Shown: positions 7,674 to 14,074 of the stretch, one piece after another | Position numbering within the stretch: position 1 is the first letter of the stretch | Layout: each line of letters opens with the position of its first letter | Origin: Bacteroidota bacterium | Lineage (GTDB): Bacteria > Bacteroidota > Bacteroidia > Chitinophagales > Chitinophagaceae | DNA: 14,074 nt | Direction: 5' to 3' | Assembly (NCBI GenBank): GCA_023412975.1 | Contig: JAEZRB010000184.1 | Span: 1-14,074 of the forward strand | Made by a program: the position numbers and the translations under genes | Notes under the pieces: generated by a model | What the model saw: the letters and a program-made list of their open reading frames with translations, nothing else | Databases searched by the model: none | What the model was told of the DNA's origin: nothing

Positions 7674-8816
7674 ATGCTTGTAAAAACCTTCGGCAGCGCC
7701 GTATATGGCGTAGAAGCGACATCAATCACGATTGAAGTCAACTGGCTTGCCTCACAGGGAAAAGATCCCATGATCGTGGGTCTGCCCGACAGCGCGGTAA
7801 AAGAAAGCCTGCAAAGAGTGGAAAGCACGTTTAAGACAAACGGTTATTTATTTCCCCGGACAAAGATCGTTGTGAATATGGCACCCGCTGATATCAAGAA
7901 AAGTGGAACCGCCTTTGACCTTCCTATTGCGCTGGGTATACTCGGCGCATCAGAACAGATCGAGAATAAAGATGCTTTGTCCAACTACGTGATCATGGGT
8001 GAGCTCAGTCTTGATGGCAATCTCAGAGCCATAAAAGGCGCGCTGCCCATCGCGATCCAGGCACGCAAAGAAGGTTTCAAAGGATTGATCGTGCCTAAAG
8101 CCAACGCGAGGGAAGCCGGGATGGTCAATAACCTGCAGGTCTACGGTGTAGAGCATATTAAAGATGTGATCGAATTTTTCGGCAATGATGAAAAAGGACT
8201 GGAACCGATACTGATCAACACCCGCGAAGAATTTTTTCATTCACAATCTGAATTTGAAGTTGATTTCACCGATGTAAAAGGACAGGAAAATATCAAACGT
8301 GCTCTCGAGATCGCGGCTGCGGGCGGACATAATGCCATATTAATTGGTCCGCCTGGTGCGGGTAAAACCATGCTTGCAAAACGACTGCCTACCATTCTAC
8401 CGCCTCTTTCACTCCAGGAAGCACTGGAAACAACCAAGATCCATTCAGTAGCAGGCAAACTGCCCGAAAACGCGACACTGGTTTCCAGGCGACCCTTTCG
8501 CTCGCCGCATCATACCATTTCTGATGTGGCATTAGTGGGAGGTGGTGGCATACCCCAACCAGGAGAGATCTCGCTGGCGCATAATGGTGTTTTATTTCTT
8601 GATGAACTACCCGACTTTAAACGCACGGTACTGGAAGTGATGCGGCAACCGATGGAAGAAAGACGTGTTACGATCTCCAGGGCTAAGGTCGCACTCGATT
8701 TCCCCGCTTCCTTTATGCTGATCGCGTCCATGAACCCCTGCCCCTGCGGTTTTTATAATCACCCCGACCGCGAGTGCACCTGTCCACCCGGCGCTGTACA
8801 GAAATATTTGAATTAA
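7674..8816 (+). CDS. yifB: YifB N-terminal and AAA part, ended by the premature stop
   Basis: This is the 380-residue product if the TAA at 8814-8816 is real. It keeps the N-terminal domain, Walker A (225-232), Walker B (306-312) and the four-cysteine segment (C356, C358, C368, C370). It lacks the remaining AAA strand (GPLLDRIDLH) and the C-terminal Mg_chelatase_C lid domain, which contains the conserved arginines of LSARAYDR. An AAA protein without its lid would probably fail to hexamerise or to hydrolyse ATP efficiently (inference). The start is secure because the opening residues match the family exactly. This entry describes the same locus as the pseudogene entry and should not be counted as a second gene. 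Confidence 0.6.
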   Translation: MLVKTFGSAVYGVEATSITIEVNWLASQGKDPMIVGLPDSAVKESLQRVESTFKTNGYLFPRTKIVVNMAPADIKKSGTAFDLPIALGILGASEQIENKDALSNYVIMGELSLDGNLRAIKGALPIAIQARKEGFKGLIVPKANAREAGMVNNLQVYGVEHIKDVIEFFGNDEKGLEPILINTREEFFHSQSEFEVDFTDVKGQENIKRALEIAAAGGHNAILIGPPGAGKTMLAKRLPTILPPLSLQEALETTKIHSVAGKLPENATLVSRRPFRSPHHTISDVALVGGGGIPQPGEISLAHNGVLFLDELPDFKRTVLEVMRQPMEERRVTISRAKVALDFPASFMLIASMNPCPCGFYNHPDRECTCPPGAVQKYLN

Positions 8817-9224
8817 ATTTCAGGCCCACTACTCGACCGGATCGATCTGCATGTGGAAGTCACCCCGGTTGCCTTCAGCGAACTTTCTTCCGCCCGGCCA
8901 CAGGAAAGCTCTGCTGATATCCGCCAGCGCGTGGTGAATGCACGTGAGATACAAGCATCGCGTTATAACGATAACCCTGGTGTGTACTGCAATGCGCAGA
9001 TCAGCAGTAAGACCTTAAAAGAAATTTGTACCATCGACCAGGTTGGCGCCAATCTCCTGAAAGCAGCCATGCAAAAACTAAACCTGTCCGCACGAGCATA
9101 CGACCGAATTTTGAAAGTAGCTCGTACCATCGCCGACCTGGCTGCAAGCGAAAGCATCAAAGCCGAACACCTGGCCGAAGCCATACAGTACAGGAGCCTG
9201 GATAGGGAAGGATGGGCAGGGTGA
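8817..9224 (+). pseudogene. yifB: YifB C-terminal remnant (Mg_chelatase_C lid domain)
   Basis: These codons continue the yifB frame directly after the TAA. They encode ISGPLLDRIDLHVEV, a linker with SSADIRQRVVNAREIQ, and the helical lid with LSARAYDRILKVARTIADL, ending at the TGA at 9222-9224. The only possible internal start early in the frame is a GTG at 8853, which falls in the middle of the conserved RIDLHVEV strand, so this is not an independent gene. The conserved residues are intact across the stretch, which argues that any inactivation is very recent. The TGA stop itself lies in the first GTGAG unit of the repeat region that follows. Confidence 0.75.
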
Positions 9225-9335
9225 GCAGTCGGGAGGTGAGTGGTGAGTTGTGAATGTGAATGTGAGCTATAGGGAGTGGATAAGGATGTCGGACATGATC
9301 CTTGCTCCCCGGGCTCCACCCACTCACTACTCACT
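9221..9335. repeat. Imperfect long inverted repeat of GTGAG and CTCAC units
   Basis: GTGAG or GTGAA units start at 9221, 9236, 9243, 9250, 9256 and 9262. ACTCACT units, their complement, start at 9322, 9329 and 9342. The segment 9235-9248 pairs with 9322-9335 over 14 positions, twelve Watson-Crick and two G-U in the rightward transcript. The loop contains further pairing: GAGC 9264-9267 with GCTC 9313-9316, GGGAG 9272-9276 with CTCCC 9305-9309, and AAGGAT 9282-9287 with ATCCTT 9298-9303. The result is a stacked imperfect hairpin of about 100 nt immediately after yifB. There is no T tract after it, so terminator function is uncertain. It could equally be a mobile or expanding intergenic repeat. 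Confidence 0.7.
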
Positions 9336-9354
9336 TAGCCCACTCACTTCCCCC

Positions 9355-9403
9355 ACTCACGTCTCACGACTCACGATTCACGACTCACGATTCACGATCC
9401 ACC
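9355..9403. repeat. Tandem array of seven 7-bp units (consensus AYTCACG)
   Basis: Seven consecutive heptamers without gaps: ACTCACG (9355), TCTCACG (9362), ACTCACG (9369), ATTCACG (9376), ACTCACG (9383), ATTCACG (9390) and a degenerate ATCCACC (9397). The related ACTCACT units at 9322, 9329 and 9342 lie just before it, so the array seems to be the continuation of the right arm of the inverted repeat. The units alternate between the C and T versions, suggesting a 14-bp higher-order unit (ACTCACG-ATTCACG repeated twice at 9369-9396). The apparent coding potential across it (SRLTIHDSRFTIH) is a by-product of the repeat. Confidence 0.85.
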
Positions 9404-9421
9404 AAAAAAATTTTCCCGAAC

Positions 9422-9453
9422 TTGTACGCTATTTCAATTGTTACCATACTTTG
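9422..9453 (+). promoter_or_regulatory. Possible Bacteroidota-type promoter for the ABC transporter gene
   Basis: TTG at 9422-9424 and TACTTTG at 9447-9453 lie 22 bp apart, and the second element ends 19 bp before the ATG. The Bacteroidota housekeeping consensus is a TTG near -33 and TAnnTTTG near -7, so the second element is one base short of consensus. The position fits a promoter that starts the ABC transporter-rhodanese pair after the repeat region. Confidence 0.35.
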
Positions 9454-9472
9454 CATTTAGCCTTTCCTTTAT

Positions 9473-11296
9473 ATGAGAACATTAATACATTACCTTAAAC
9501 CTTATAAATGGCTGGTGGCATTGGTATTGACGCTGGCAGCCATCAATATCGGTTTTTCACTGGTTGACCCGATCATTTTCGGGCGACTTGTTGACCTCGC
9601 CAGTTATCACCAGACCACCCATAATTTTACCTGGAACGATTTCCTTTACACACGGCAAACCGTCTCCATCAGCCTTGGGGATAAAGTCGTTGAACAAAAA
9701 TTATATGGGATTGTCTGGCTGCTGCTGGCCTCCATCAGCGTAGCGATGGTGAGCAGGATAGCCAAGGCATTCCAGGATTATTTCCTGAACCTGATCACCC
9801 AAAAATTCGGCGCCACCGTTTTCACCGATGGGCTGAAGCACGCGATGAAACTACCCTATTCCGATTTTGAAGACCAGCGCAGCGGGGAGACACTGGGCAT
9901 TTTACAAAAAGTAAGGATCGACACGGAAAAGTTTATCTCCACGTTTATCAATATCCTTTTCCCCGTTATCGTCGGTATCGTGTTTGTTGCAGTCTACGCG
10001 TTTAGTAAGGACTGGCGTCTTCCGATCATCTACTTCGGCGGTATCTTTTTGCTTACGATCATTTCAAACCTGCTCAGCAAAAAAGTAAAGACGATCCAGA
10101 AAAATATCGTTTCGCAAACCACCTCGCTGGCCGGTGCCACGACAGAATCACTGCGGAATATCGAACTGGTAAAAAGCCTGGGCCTCACCCACCAGGAAGT
10201 AAACCGGCTTAATAAAAATACTTTCAAGATACTTGGCCTTGAGCTCACCAAGGTAAAACGGATCCGCAGTATCAGTTTCGTTCAGGGAACATTTGTCAAT
10301 ACCCTCCGGCAGGTGATCCTGTTCATGCTGATGTGGCTGGTGTTTCGCGGGCAGTTGCAGCCTGGTGAGATCGTAACCATGCAGATCTTTTCCTTTTTTG
10401 TTTTTGGCCCGCTACAGGAGATCGGGAATATTATCCTTTCCTATCGTGAAGCACAGGCTTCCCTCGAAAATTTCCAGAAGCTGATGGAGAAAAAACCGGA
10501 ACCACAATCATCAAATCCAAAACACCTGGGCAATATTGAAACGCTGGAGTTTAGAAATGTAGGTTTTAAACACCAGACCGCGCATCAAAGCGCCATCAAT
10601 GATATCAGCTTCAGGGTACGAAGAGGAGAAACGATCGCGTTTGTGGGACCATCGGGTTCAGGCAAAACAACCCTGATGAAACTGCTGGTGGGACTTTACC
10701 GGCCGCAGAAAGGAAAGATCCTGTACAATAATCTTGATGAAAACGAGATCAGCTTTGATGACCTGCGCTCGCAGATTGGATTTGTAACACAGGACACACA
10801 ATTGTTTTCCGGTACGATTCGTGAAAACCTCATGTTTGTTAACCCAACGGCAACAGAAGAAGATCTGTATGACGCGTTGAACAAAGCTTCCTGTCAGAAT
10901 CTGTTGGCCAGGGCTGAAAAAGGTCTGGAAACAACGATTGGCGAGGGTGGATTAAAACTCTCGGGTGGCGAAAAGCAAAGGCTGTCTATCGCGCGGGCGC
11001 TGATACGCAAACCCAATATGCTTTTGTTTGATGAAGCTACTTCCGCACTTGACTCACTGACAGAAGAAGAGATCACCGATACCATCCGTGAAATTTCCGA
11101 GGAAGGAAACCAGGTTACGATCCTGATCGCGCATCGCCTGTCGACCATCATGCATGCAGAACGCATTTATGTCTTGGAAAAAGGTGATGTGGTTGAAACT
11201 GGCTCACACGAAAGTCTGCTGGAAGAAAAGGGACTTTACTACGCCATGTGGCGGCAACAGATCGGTGAAAGAAAAACAAAAGCATTAACCGCATAA
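9473..11296 (+). CDS. ABC exporter, fused transmembrane and ATP-binding domains (MsbA/multidrug type)
   Basis: A 607-residue half-transporter of the type IV ABC exporter family, expected to work as a dimer in the inner membrane. The membrane domain covers about residues 1-330, with hydrophobic helices at about 13-33, 78-95, 160-178, 183-200, 278-292 and 300-322. The long intracellular loops (about 100-155 and 205-265) are typical of exporters. The nucleotide-binding domain has Walker A GPSGSGKTT (392-400), the Q-loop VTQD (438-441), signature LSGGEKQR (496-503), Walker B LLFDE (517-521), the D-loop SALD and the switch H554 in IAHRLST, so all catalytic residues are present. The substrate cannot be read from sequence; lipids, peptides or drugs are all possible. 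The insert at about 45-75 between the first two helices is a periplasmic loop. The rhodanese gene starts 9 bp after its stop. Confidence 0.92.
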   Translation: MRTLIHYLKPYKWLVALVLTLAAINIGFSLVDPIIFGRLVDLASYHQTTHNFTWNDFLYTRQTVSISLGDKVVEQKLYGIVWLLLASISVAMVSRIAKAFQDYFLNLITQKFGATVFTDGLKHAMKLPYSDFEDQRSGETLGILQKVRIDTEKFISTFINILFPVIVGIVFVAVYAFSKDWRLPIIYFGGIFLLTIISNLLSKKVKTIQKNIVSQTTSLAGATTESLRNIELVKSLGLTHQEVNRLNKNTFKILGLELTKVKRIRSISFVQGTFVNTLRQVILFMLMWLVFRGQLQPGEIVTMQIFSFFVFGPLQEIGNIILSYREAQASLENFQKLMEKKPEPQSSNPKHLGNIETLEFRNVGFKHQTAHQSAINDISFRVRRGETIAFVGPSGSGKTTLMKLLVGLYRPQKGKILYNNLDENEISFDDLRSQIGFVTQDTQLFSGTIRENLMFVNPTATEEDLYDALNKASCQNLLARAEKGLETTIGEGGLKLSGGEKQRLSIARALIRKPNMLLFDEATSALDSLTEEEITDTIREISEEGNQVTILIAHRLSTIMHAERIYVLEKGDVVETGSHESLLEEKGLYYAMWRQQIGERKTKALTA

Positions 11297-11305
11297 AAAG
11301 ATACG

Positions 11306-11620
11306 ATGTCCCTATTTTCCTGGTTAGGTATTGGAAAAAATGGAATAAAAGATGCGTTGCTTCGGGGTGGTGTAATTATAGATGTACGATCGGCCGGGGA
11401 ATTTGATCGCGGTAAGATACCAGGCTCCGTCAATATCCCGGTTGATCGAATACCTATCAATGCACAAAGAATCCTGGAAATGGACGCGCCGATTGTTTTT
11501 TGTTGCACTTCCGGCGAGCGTTGCAACCAGGCCATTCAATACATGAAACAAAAAGGTCTGAAAGAATATTACAACGGTGGTAACTGGCACCGCGTCTTAA
11601 AGATCGCGAAGCGATTGTAA
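11306..11620 (+). CDS. Single-domain rhodanese-like sulfurtransferase
   Basis: A 104-residue, single rhodanese domain. It has the family's DVRSAGEFDRGKIPGSVNIP segment (residues 26-45: 'DVR...EF..G.I.GA.NIP') and an active-site loop CTSGER (67-72), with C67 as the persulfide-bearing cysteine and R72 closing the loop. C66 and C73 flank it. The C-terminus (YYNGGNWHRVLK) matches the usual 'V.NL.GG...W' end, with NGG and a tryptophan. Such proteins carry sulfane sulfur from thiosulfate or a persulfide donor to an acceptor, but some only sense or bind. There is no signal peptide; the N-terminal SLFSWLGIG is mildly hydrophobic, so the protein is probably cytosolic. The start codon is 9 bp after the ABC transporter stop, so the two are likely co-transcribed. 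A functional link with the transporter is inference only. Confidence 0.9.
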   Translation: MSLFSWLGIGKNGIKDALLRGGVIIDVRSAGEFDRGKIPGSVNIPVDRIPINAQRILEMDAPIVFCCTSGERCNQAIQYMKQKGLKEYYNGGNWHRVLKIAKRL

Positions 11621-11630
11621 AGATTTCTTC

Positions 11631-12806
11631 TTATAAATTCTCTATCACACCAGCTATGCCCTGACCGCCACCTACACAGGCAGTGACCATACCGTATTTT
11701 TTATTCAGCCGCTTCATATCGTTTAGCACCTGGATGGTGAGTTTAGCGCCGGTGCAACCAAGGGGATGTCCCAACGCGATGGCGCCACCATTTATGTTAA
11801 CCTTTGCCGGATCAAGTCCTACTTCACGTATCACGGCCAATGACTGTGAAGCAAAAGCTTCGTTTAATTCCACCAGGTCAATGTCATTGAGGTTCATGCC
11901 GACCTGCTTTAGGGCTTTCGGGATTGCTGCGATAGGACCGATGCCCATTACTCTCGGCGGTACACCAGCAGAGGCACAGGCTACCAGTCTGCCAATCGGT
12001 TTCAATCCAAGCTCGTTCATCATCTTCTCTCCCATCACGATCACAAACGCGGCGCCATCTGAAGTCTGGGAAGAGTTGCCAGCTGTTACCACTCCATTGG
12101 CTGCAAACACGGGTTTTAGTTTTGACAACACTTCGATAGATGTATCAGCACGCGGACCTTCATCGGTATCCACGACATAATTTCGTTTTTGCTTCTTACC
12201 TTTTTGATCCAGGTAGATCTCTTCTACTTCAATGGGAAGAATGCCACTTTTGAAATAACCATTTTTTATAGCGGCGATCGCTTTTTGATGCGAGTTGTAA
12301 GAAAATTCATCCTGGTCTTCACGACTTACTTTGTAATCTTTTGCAACCGCTTCGGCGGTGAGTCCCATACTGAGATAATAATCCGGATCATCCTTGGCGA
12401 TGCGGTAAGAAGGGACAGTCTTCCATCCTGCGGTAGGCACCAGGCTCATACTTTCCGTACCACCGGCAATAATACAATCTGCCATGCCGGTACGAATACG
12501 TGCAGTCGCTATGGCGATGGTTTCGAGTCCAGATGCGCAATACCGGTTTACCGTTACCCCGGGCACTTCAAATCCGAGAGCCCTTGCCGAGATGATACGG
12601 CCAAACTGCAAACCCTGCTCTGCTTCCGGTACCGCGTTTCCTACGATCACATCGTCAACACGGCTGGCTTCCAGTTGGGGCACCGACGACATCAGGCCTT
12701 TAATGACTTCAACCGCCAGGTCATCGGGACGATAAAAACGAAAGCCACCTCTTTTGGCTTTACCAACTGCTGTTCTGAACCCGGCTATGATATAAGCTTC
12801 CTGCAT
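11631..12806 (-). CDS. Acetyl-CoA C-acyltransferase (thiolase)
   Basis: A 391-residue thiolase of the usual family length. The nucleophilic cysteine is C90 in VNRYCASGLE, followed by the GGTESMS loop (115-121), NEAF (315-318), GGAIALGHPLGCTGAK (340-355) with H347, and the second active cysteine C377 in ACVGGGQG. All four thiolase active-site motifs are therefore intact. The enzyme cleaves 3-ketoacyl-CoA with CoA to give acetyl-CoA and a shortened acyl-CoA in beta-oxidation, or condenses acetyl-CoA in the reverse direction. The NRYCASGLE form fits the fadA-type 3-ketoacyl-CoA thiolase better than the acetoacetyl-CoA type, but substrate length cannot be fixed from sequence. No other beta-oxidation gene is in the window. 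It converges on the rhodanese with 10 bp between stops and diverges from pyrD. Confidence 0.92.
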   Translation of the reverse strand: MQEAYIIAGFRTAVGKAKRGGFRFYRPDDLAVEVIKGLMSSVPQLEASRVDDVIVGNAVPEAEQGLQFGRIISARALGFEVPGVTVNRYCASGLETIAIATARIRTGMADCIIAGGTESMSLVPTAGWKTVPSYRIAKDDPDYYLSMGLTAEAVAKDYKVSREDQDEFSYNSHQKAIAAIKNGYFKSGILPIEVEEIYLDQKGKKQKRNYVVDTDEGPRADTSIEVLSKLKPVFAANGVVTAGNSSQTSDGAAFVIVMGEKMMNELGLKPIGRLVACASAGVPPRVMGIGPIAAIPKALKQVGMNLNDIDLVELNEAFASQSLAVIREVGLDPAKVNINGGAIALGHPLGCTGAKLTIQVLNDMKRLNKKYGMVTACVGGGQGIAGVIENL

Positions 12807-12992
12807 AAAAAAATTTTAGAATCAAAAATGAATGCTACCGTTTTTGGTGTATGGTTTGCTTAGCAAAGCTGGATTTACCTAGCCTGCCAGCAAAACCATT
12901 TAGTTGTTTATGCAACTTTAATAACAAATTTAGTCAGACTTAGCTTACTAACCAAGTCACGACTTTAAACTTAATTTATCTTCGCGGCCATT
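12807..12992. promoter_or_regulatory. Divergent intergenic region of thiolase and pyrD with small inverted repeats
   Basis: This 186-bp region must hold the promoters of both divergent genes. ATGGTTT (12851-12857) pairs with AAACCAT (12893-12899), extended inward by GCT/AGC across a one-base bulge. Competing hairpins inside are TTTGC/GCAAA (12855-12867) and GCTGG/CCAGC (12868-12891). AGTTG/CAACT (12902-12917) forms a 16-bp interrupted palindrome of operator size. No transcription factor can be named, and no open frame of meaningful size was seen. Confidence 0.35.
12977..12984 (+). promoter_or_regulatory. Possible -7 element of the pyrD promoter
   Basis: TATCTTCG matches the Bacteroidota -7 consensus TAnnTTTG at all but one fixed position and lies 8 bp before the pyrD ATG, which would give a very short leader. 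A clear TTG at the -33 distance was not found, so the call rests on one element only. Confidence 0.3.
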
Positions 12993-14036
12993 ATGTATAA
13001 GGTGTTACGTAGCATACTGTTCCTGTTTCCGCCCGAGTCGGTCCATTATTTTTCCATGAACTGCCTGCGCCTGATCTGTAGTGTCGGGATTTTCCGTCGA
13101 TTGCTGCGATTTACCTTTACATTGAATGATCCCCAGCTTCAAACTACCCTGTTCAGGCTGGATTTCAAAAACTCCGTCGGGCTGGGCGCCGGTTTTGACA
13201 AAAACGCCAAATATCTCCGTGAACTGGAAGCGCTTGGGTTTGGTTTTGTCGAGATTGGAACCGTTACTCCCCTGCCCCAGGCTGGTAATGACAAACCAAG
13301 ATTGTTTCGACTCCCTGCCGACCAGGCTCTGATCAACAGGATGGGTTTTAACAATGATGGCGTTGAAGTAGTGGCCGAACGATTGAAGAGATGGAGAGAC
13401 CGACGGAATAACACAGGTCACCAACTCATCATAGGTGGGAATATTGGAAAAAATAAAGTGACCCCCAATGAAGATGCCTGGAAGGATTACGAGATCTGCT
13501 TCAAGGAACTTCATCCCTATGTTGATTATTTCGTTGTGAATGTAAGCAGCCCTAATACTCCCGGTTTGCGTGAACTGCAGGAGAAAGACTCACTCCATAA
13601 GATCCTGCGTCATCTACAGATGATAAATAACGGCAAAGCGGTGTCCAAACCCATCCTCCTAAAGATTGCACCCGATCTTACACCCGAGCAGGTAGACGAT
13701 GTGGTAGACCTTGCTTTGGAGATCCAATTGGATGGACTGGTTTGCGCGAACACAACGATTAGTCGCAACGCTTTGGAAACTCCCAAATCAGAGATCGAAA
13801 AAATCGGCGCCGGCGGACTGAGCGGAAAGCCGGTGAAAGAACGGGCCACTGAAATTGTCAATTATATCCACCAGCGTACAAAAGGTGAAATCCCTATTAT
13901 AGCTTCAGGAGGTGTGTTTACCGGTGAAGATGCGCGAGAAAAATTTAATAGCGGCGCATCCCTTGTGCAGGTATGGACCGGTTTTATTTATGAAGGACCT
14001 TCTATCGTAAAAAGGATCTGTAAATCCCTCCTCTAA
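12993..14036 (+). CDS. pyrD: Dihydroorotate dehydrogenase (quinone), class 2
   Basis: A 347-residue FMN enzyme that oxidises dihydroorotate to orotate in pyrimidine synthesis and passes electrons to membrane quinone. The first 40 residues are amphipathic helices (LFLFPPESVHYF, FRRLLRF), the membrane-associated quinone-tunnel domain that marks class 2. Then come NSVGLGAGFDKNAKYL (60-75), IGTVTPLPQAGN (88-99) with the loop KPRLFRL, NRMGFNN (115-121), and NVSSPNTPGLR (183-193), where S186 matches the catalytic serine of class 2 (class 1 enzymes have cysteine). The FMN phosphate site follows: KIAPDLT (224-230), ANTT (252-255), GGLSGKP (274-280) and ASGGVFTGEDA (304-314). Length and motif order are complete. 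It diverges from the thiolase gene. Menaquinone would be the natural acceptor. The gene lies about 8.5 kb from pyrC, so the two pathway genes are not an operon. Confidence 0.95.
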   Translation: MYKVLRSILFLFPPESVHYFSMNCLRLICSVGIFRRLLRFTFTLNDPQLQTTLFRLDFKNSVGLGAGFDKNAKYLRELEALGFGFVEIGTVTPLPQAGNDKPRLFRLPADQALINRMGFNNDGVEVVAERLKRWRDRRNNTGHQLIIGGNIGKNKVTPNEDAWKDYEICFKELHPYVDYFVVNVSSPNTPGLRELQEKDSLHKILRHLQMINNGKAVSKPILLKIAPDLTPEQVDDVVDLALEIQLDGLVCANTTISRNALETPKSEIEKIGAGGLSGKPVKERATEIVNYIHQRTKGEIPIIASGGVFTGEDAREKFNSGASLVQVWTGFIYEGPSIVKRICKSLL

Positions 14037-14037
14037 A

Positions 14038-14067
14038 CCTCACCCTCAACCTCAACCTCAACCTAAA
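14038..14067. repeat. Hexamer tandem array (CCTCAA type) after pyrD
   Basis: Five consecutive hexamers start 2 bp after the pyrD stop: CCTCAC (14038), CCTCAA (14044), CCTCAA (14050), CCTCAA (14056) and CCTAAA (14062). The window ends 7 bp later, so the full extent is unknown. The array is similar in position and base bias (C- and A-rich on the coding strand, directly after a stop) to the heptamer repeat after yifB, but the unit is different. Confidence 0.75.
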
Positions 14068-14074
14068 TCTTAAT

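Larger units (their letters stand above)
7674..9224 (+). pseudogene. yifB: YifB/ComM-type AAA ATPase gene interrupted by an in-frame TAA
   Basis: Read through, this frame has 516 codons before a normal TGA, close to the usual 500-510 residues of YifB (Mg-chelatase-like; ComM in Haemophilus and Vibrio, a helicase promoting branch migration in transformation). It starts with the family hallmark MLVKTFGSAVYGVEA. The N-terminal Lon-S5-like domain spans about 1-190, Walker A GPPGAGKT is at 225-232, Walker B VLFLDEL at 306-312, and the cysteine knuckle CPC...CTC at 356-370. Codon 381 (8814-8816) is TAA where the family has a basic residue in 'YLN(K/R)ISGPLLDRIDLH'. The next codons in the same frame encode ISGPLLDRIDLHVEV and continue to LSARAYDRILKVARTIADL and SLDREGWAG, the expected C-terminal domain. 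No frameshift is needed: AAA to TAA is one base change. The decay is minimal, so the mutation is recent or is a sequence error. Confidence 0.88.

Noticed and set aside
9355..9403. CRISPR array
   Set aside because: The repeats are 7 bp and abut each other without spacers, which is a tandem repeat and not a CRISPR. No cas gene is near.
9250..9498. Open frame of 82 codons across the intergenic repeats
   Set aside because: Its sequence is a translation of the heptamer repeat (TIHDSRFTIH) and it runs into the start of the ABC transporter. It has no domain or signal.
12189..12863. A 224-codon open frame opposite the thiolase gene
   Set aside because: It is antisense to the thiolase, which has all its active-site motifs, and its composition is that of a shadow frame without any recognisable domain.

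Overview
The window reads as a chromosomal segment of a Bacteroidota bacterium, most likely of the Chitinophagaceae or a near relative. The evidence is a PorT-type barrel protein of the type IX secretion system next to a menaquinone methyltransferase, a RemB-like outer-membrane protein of gliding motility, protein sequences of Bacteroidota flavour (for example the DDQVHFREPG form of dihydroorotase), signal peptides ending in a Gln-preceded cleavage site, and the absence of clear Shine-Dalgarno sequences. No rRNA, tRNA, CRISPR array, transposase or phage gene was seen. Almost every gene is a core, housekeeping-type gene, so this is not an accessory island.

Left end (1-3113): the C-terminus of ubiE/menG overlaps the start of porT, followed after 28 bp by a small secreted helical protein of unknown function. 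These three run rightward and meet, tail to tail on a shared TTAA, a leftward remB-like outer-membrane gene. The region is oriented towards the cell envelope and secretion.

Middle (3146-9224): four rightward genes follow: pyrC (dihydroorotase, with an altered metal motif), a short MutS-family ATPase, a secreted M1 metallopeptidase and a YifB/ComM-type AAA ATPase. The yifB reading frame is cut by a single in-frame TAA at 8814-8816, although homology resumes immediately after it in the same frame and runs to a normal C-terminus. It is either a recent nonsense pseudogene or a sequencing or assembly error.

The only sizeable intergenic stretches are 9225-9472 and 12807-12992. The first holds an unusual repeat structure: GTGAG-type units facing CTCAC-type units that can fold into a long hairpin, followed by an array of seven 7-bp units. 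The second separates the divergent thiolase and pyrD genes and contains several small inverted repeats. A hexamer array (CCTCAA-type) begins right after pyrD and is cut by the window end.

Right part (9473-14036): an ABC exporter with fused membrane and ATPase domains is followed 9 bp later by a single-domain rhodanese, probably one operon. A leftward thiolase and a rightward class 2 dihydroorotate dehydrogenase (pyrD) complete the window. pyrC and pyrD catalyse consecutive steps of UMP synthesis but lie about 8.5 kb apart in different transcription units. PyrD passes electrons to quinone, and the UbiE/MenG at the left end makes the menaquinone that would serve it. I found no convincing new multi-gene system. 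The most noteworthy points are the interrupted yifB, the Gln-for-His dihydroorotase and the intergenic repeat element.
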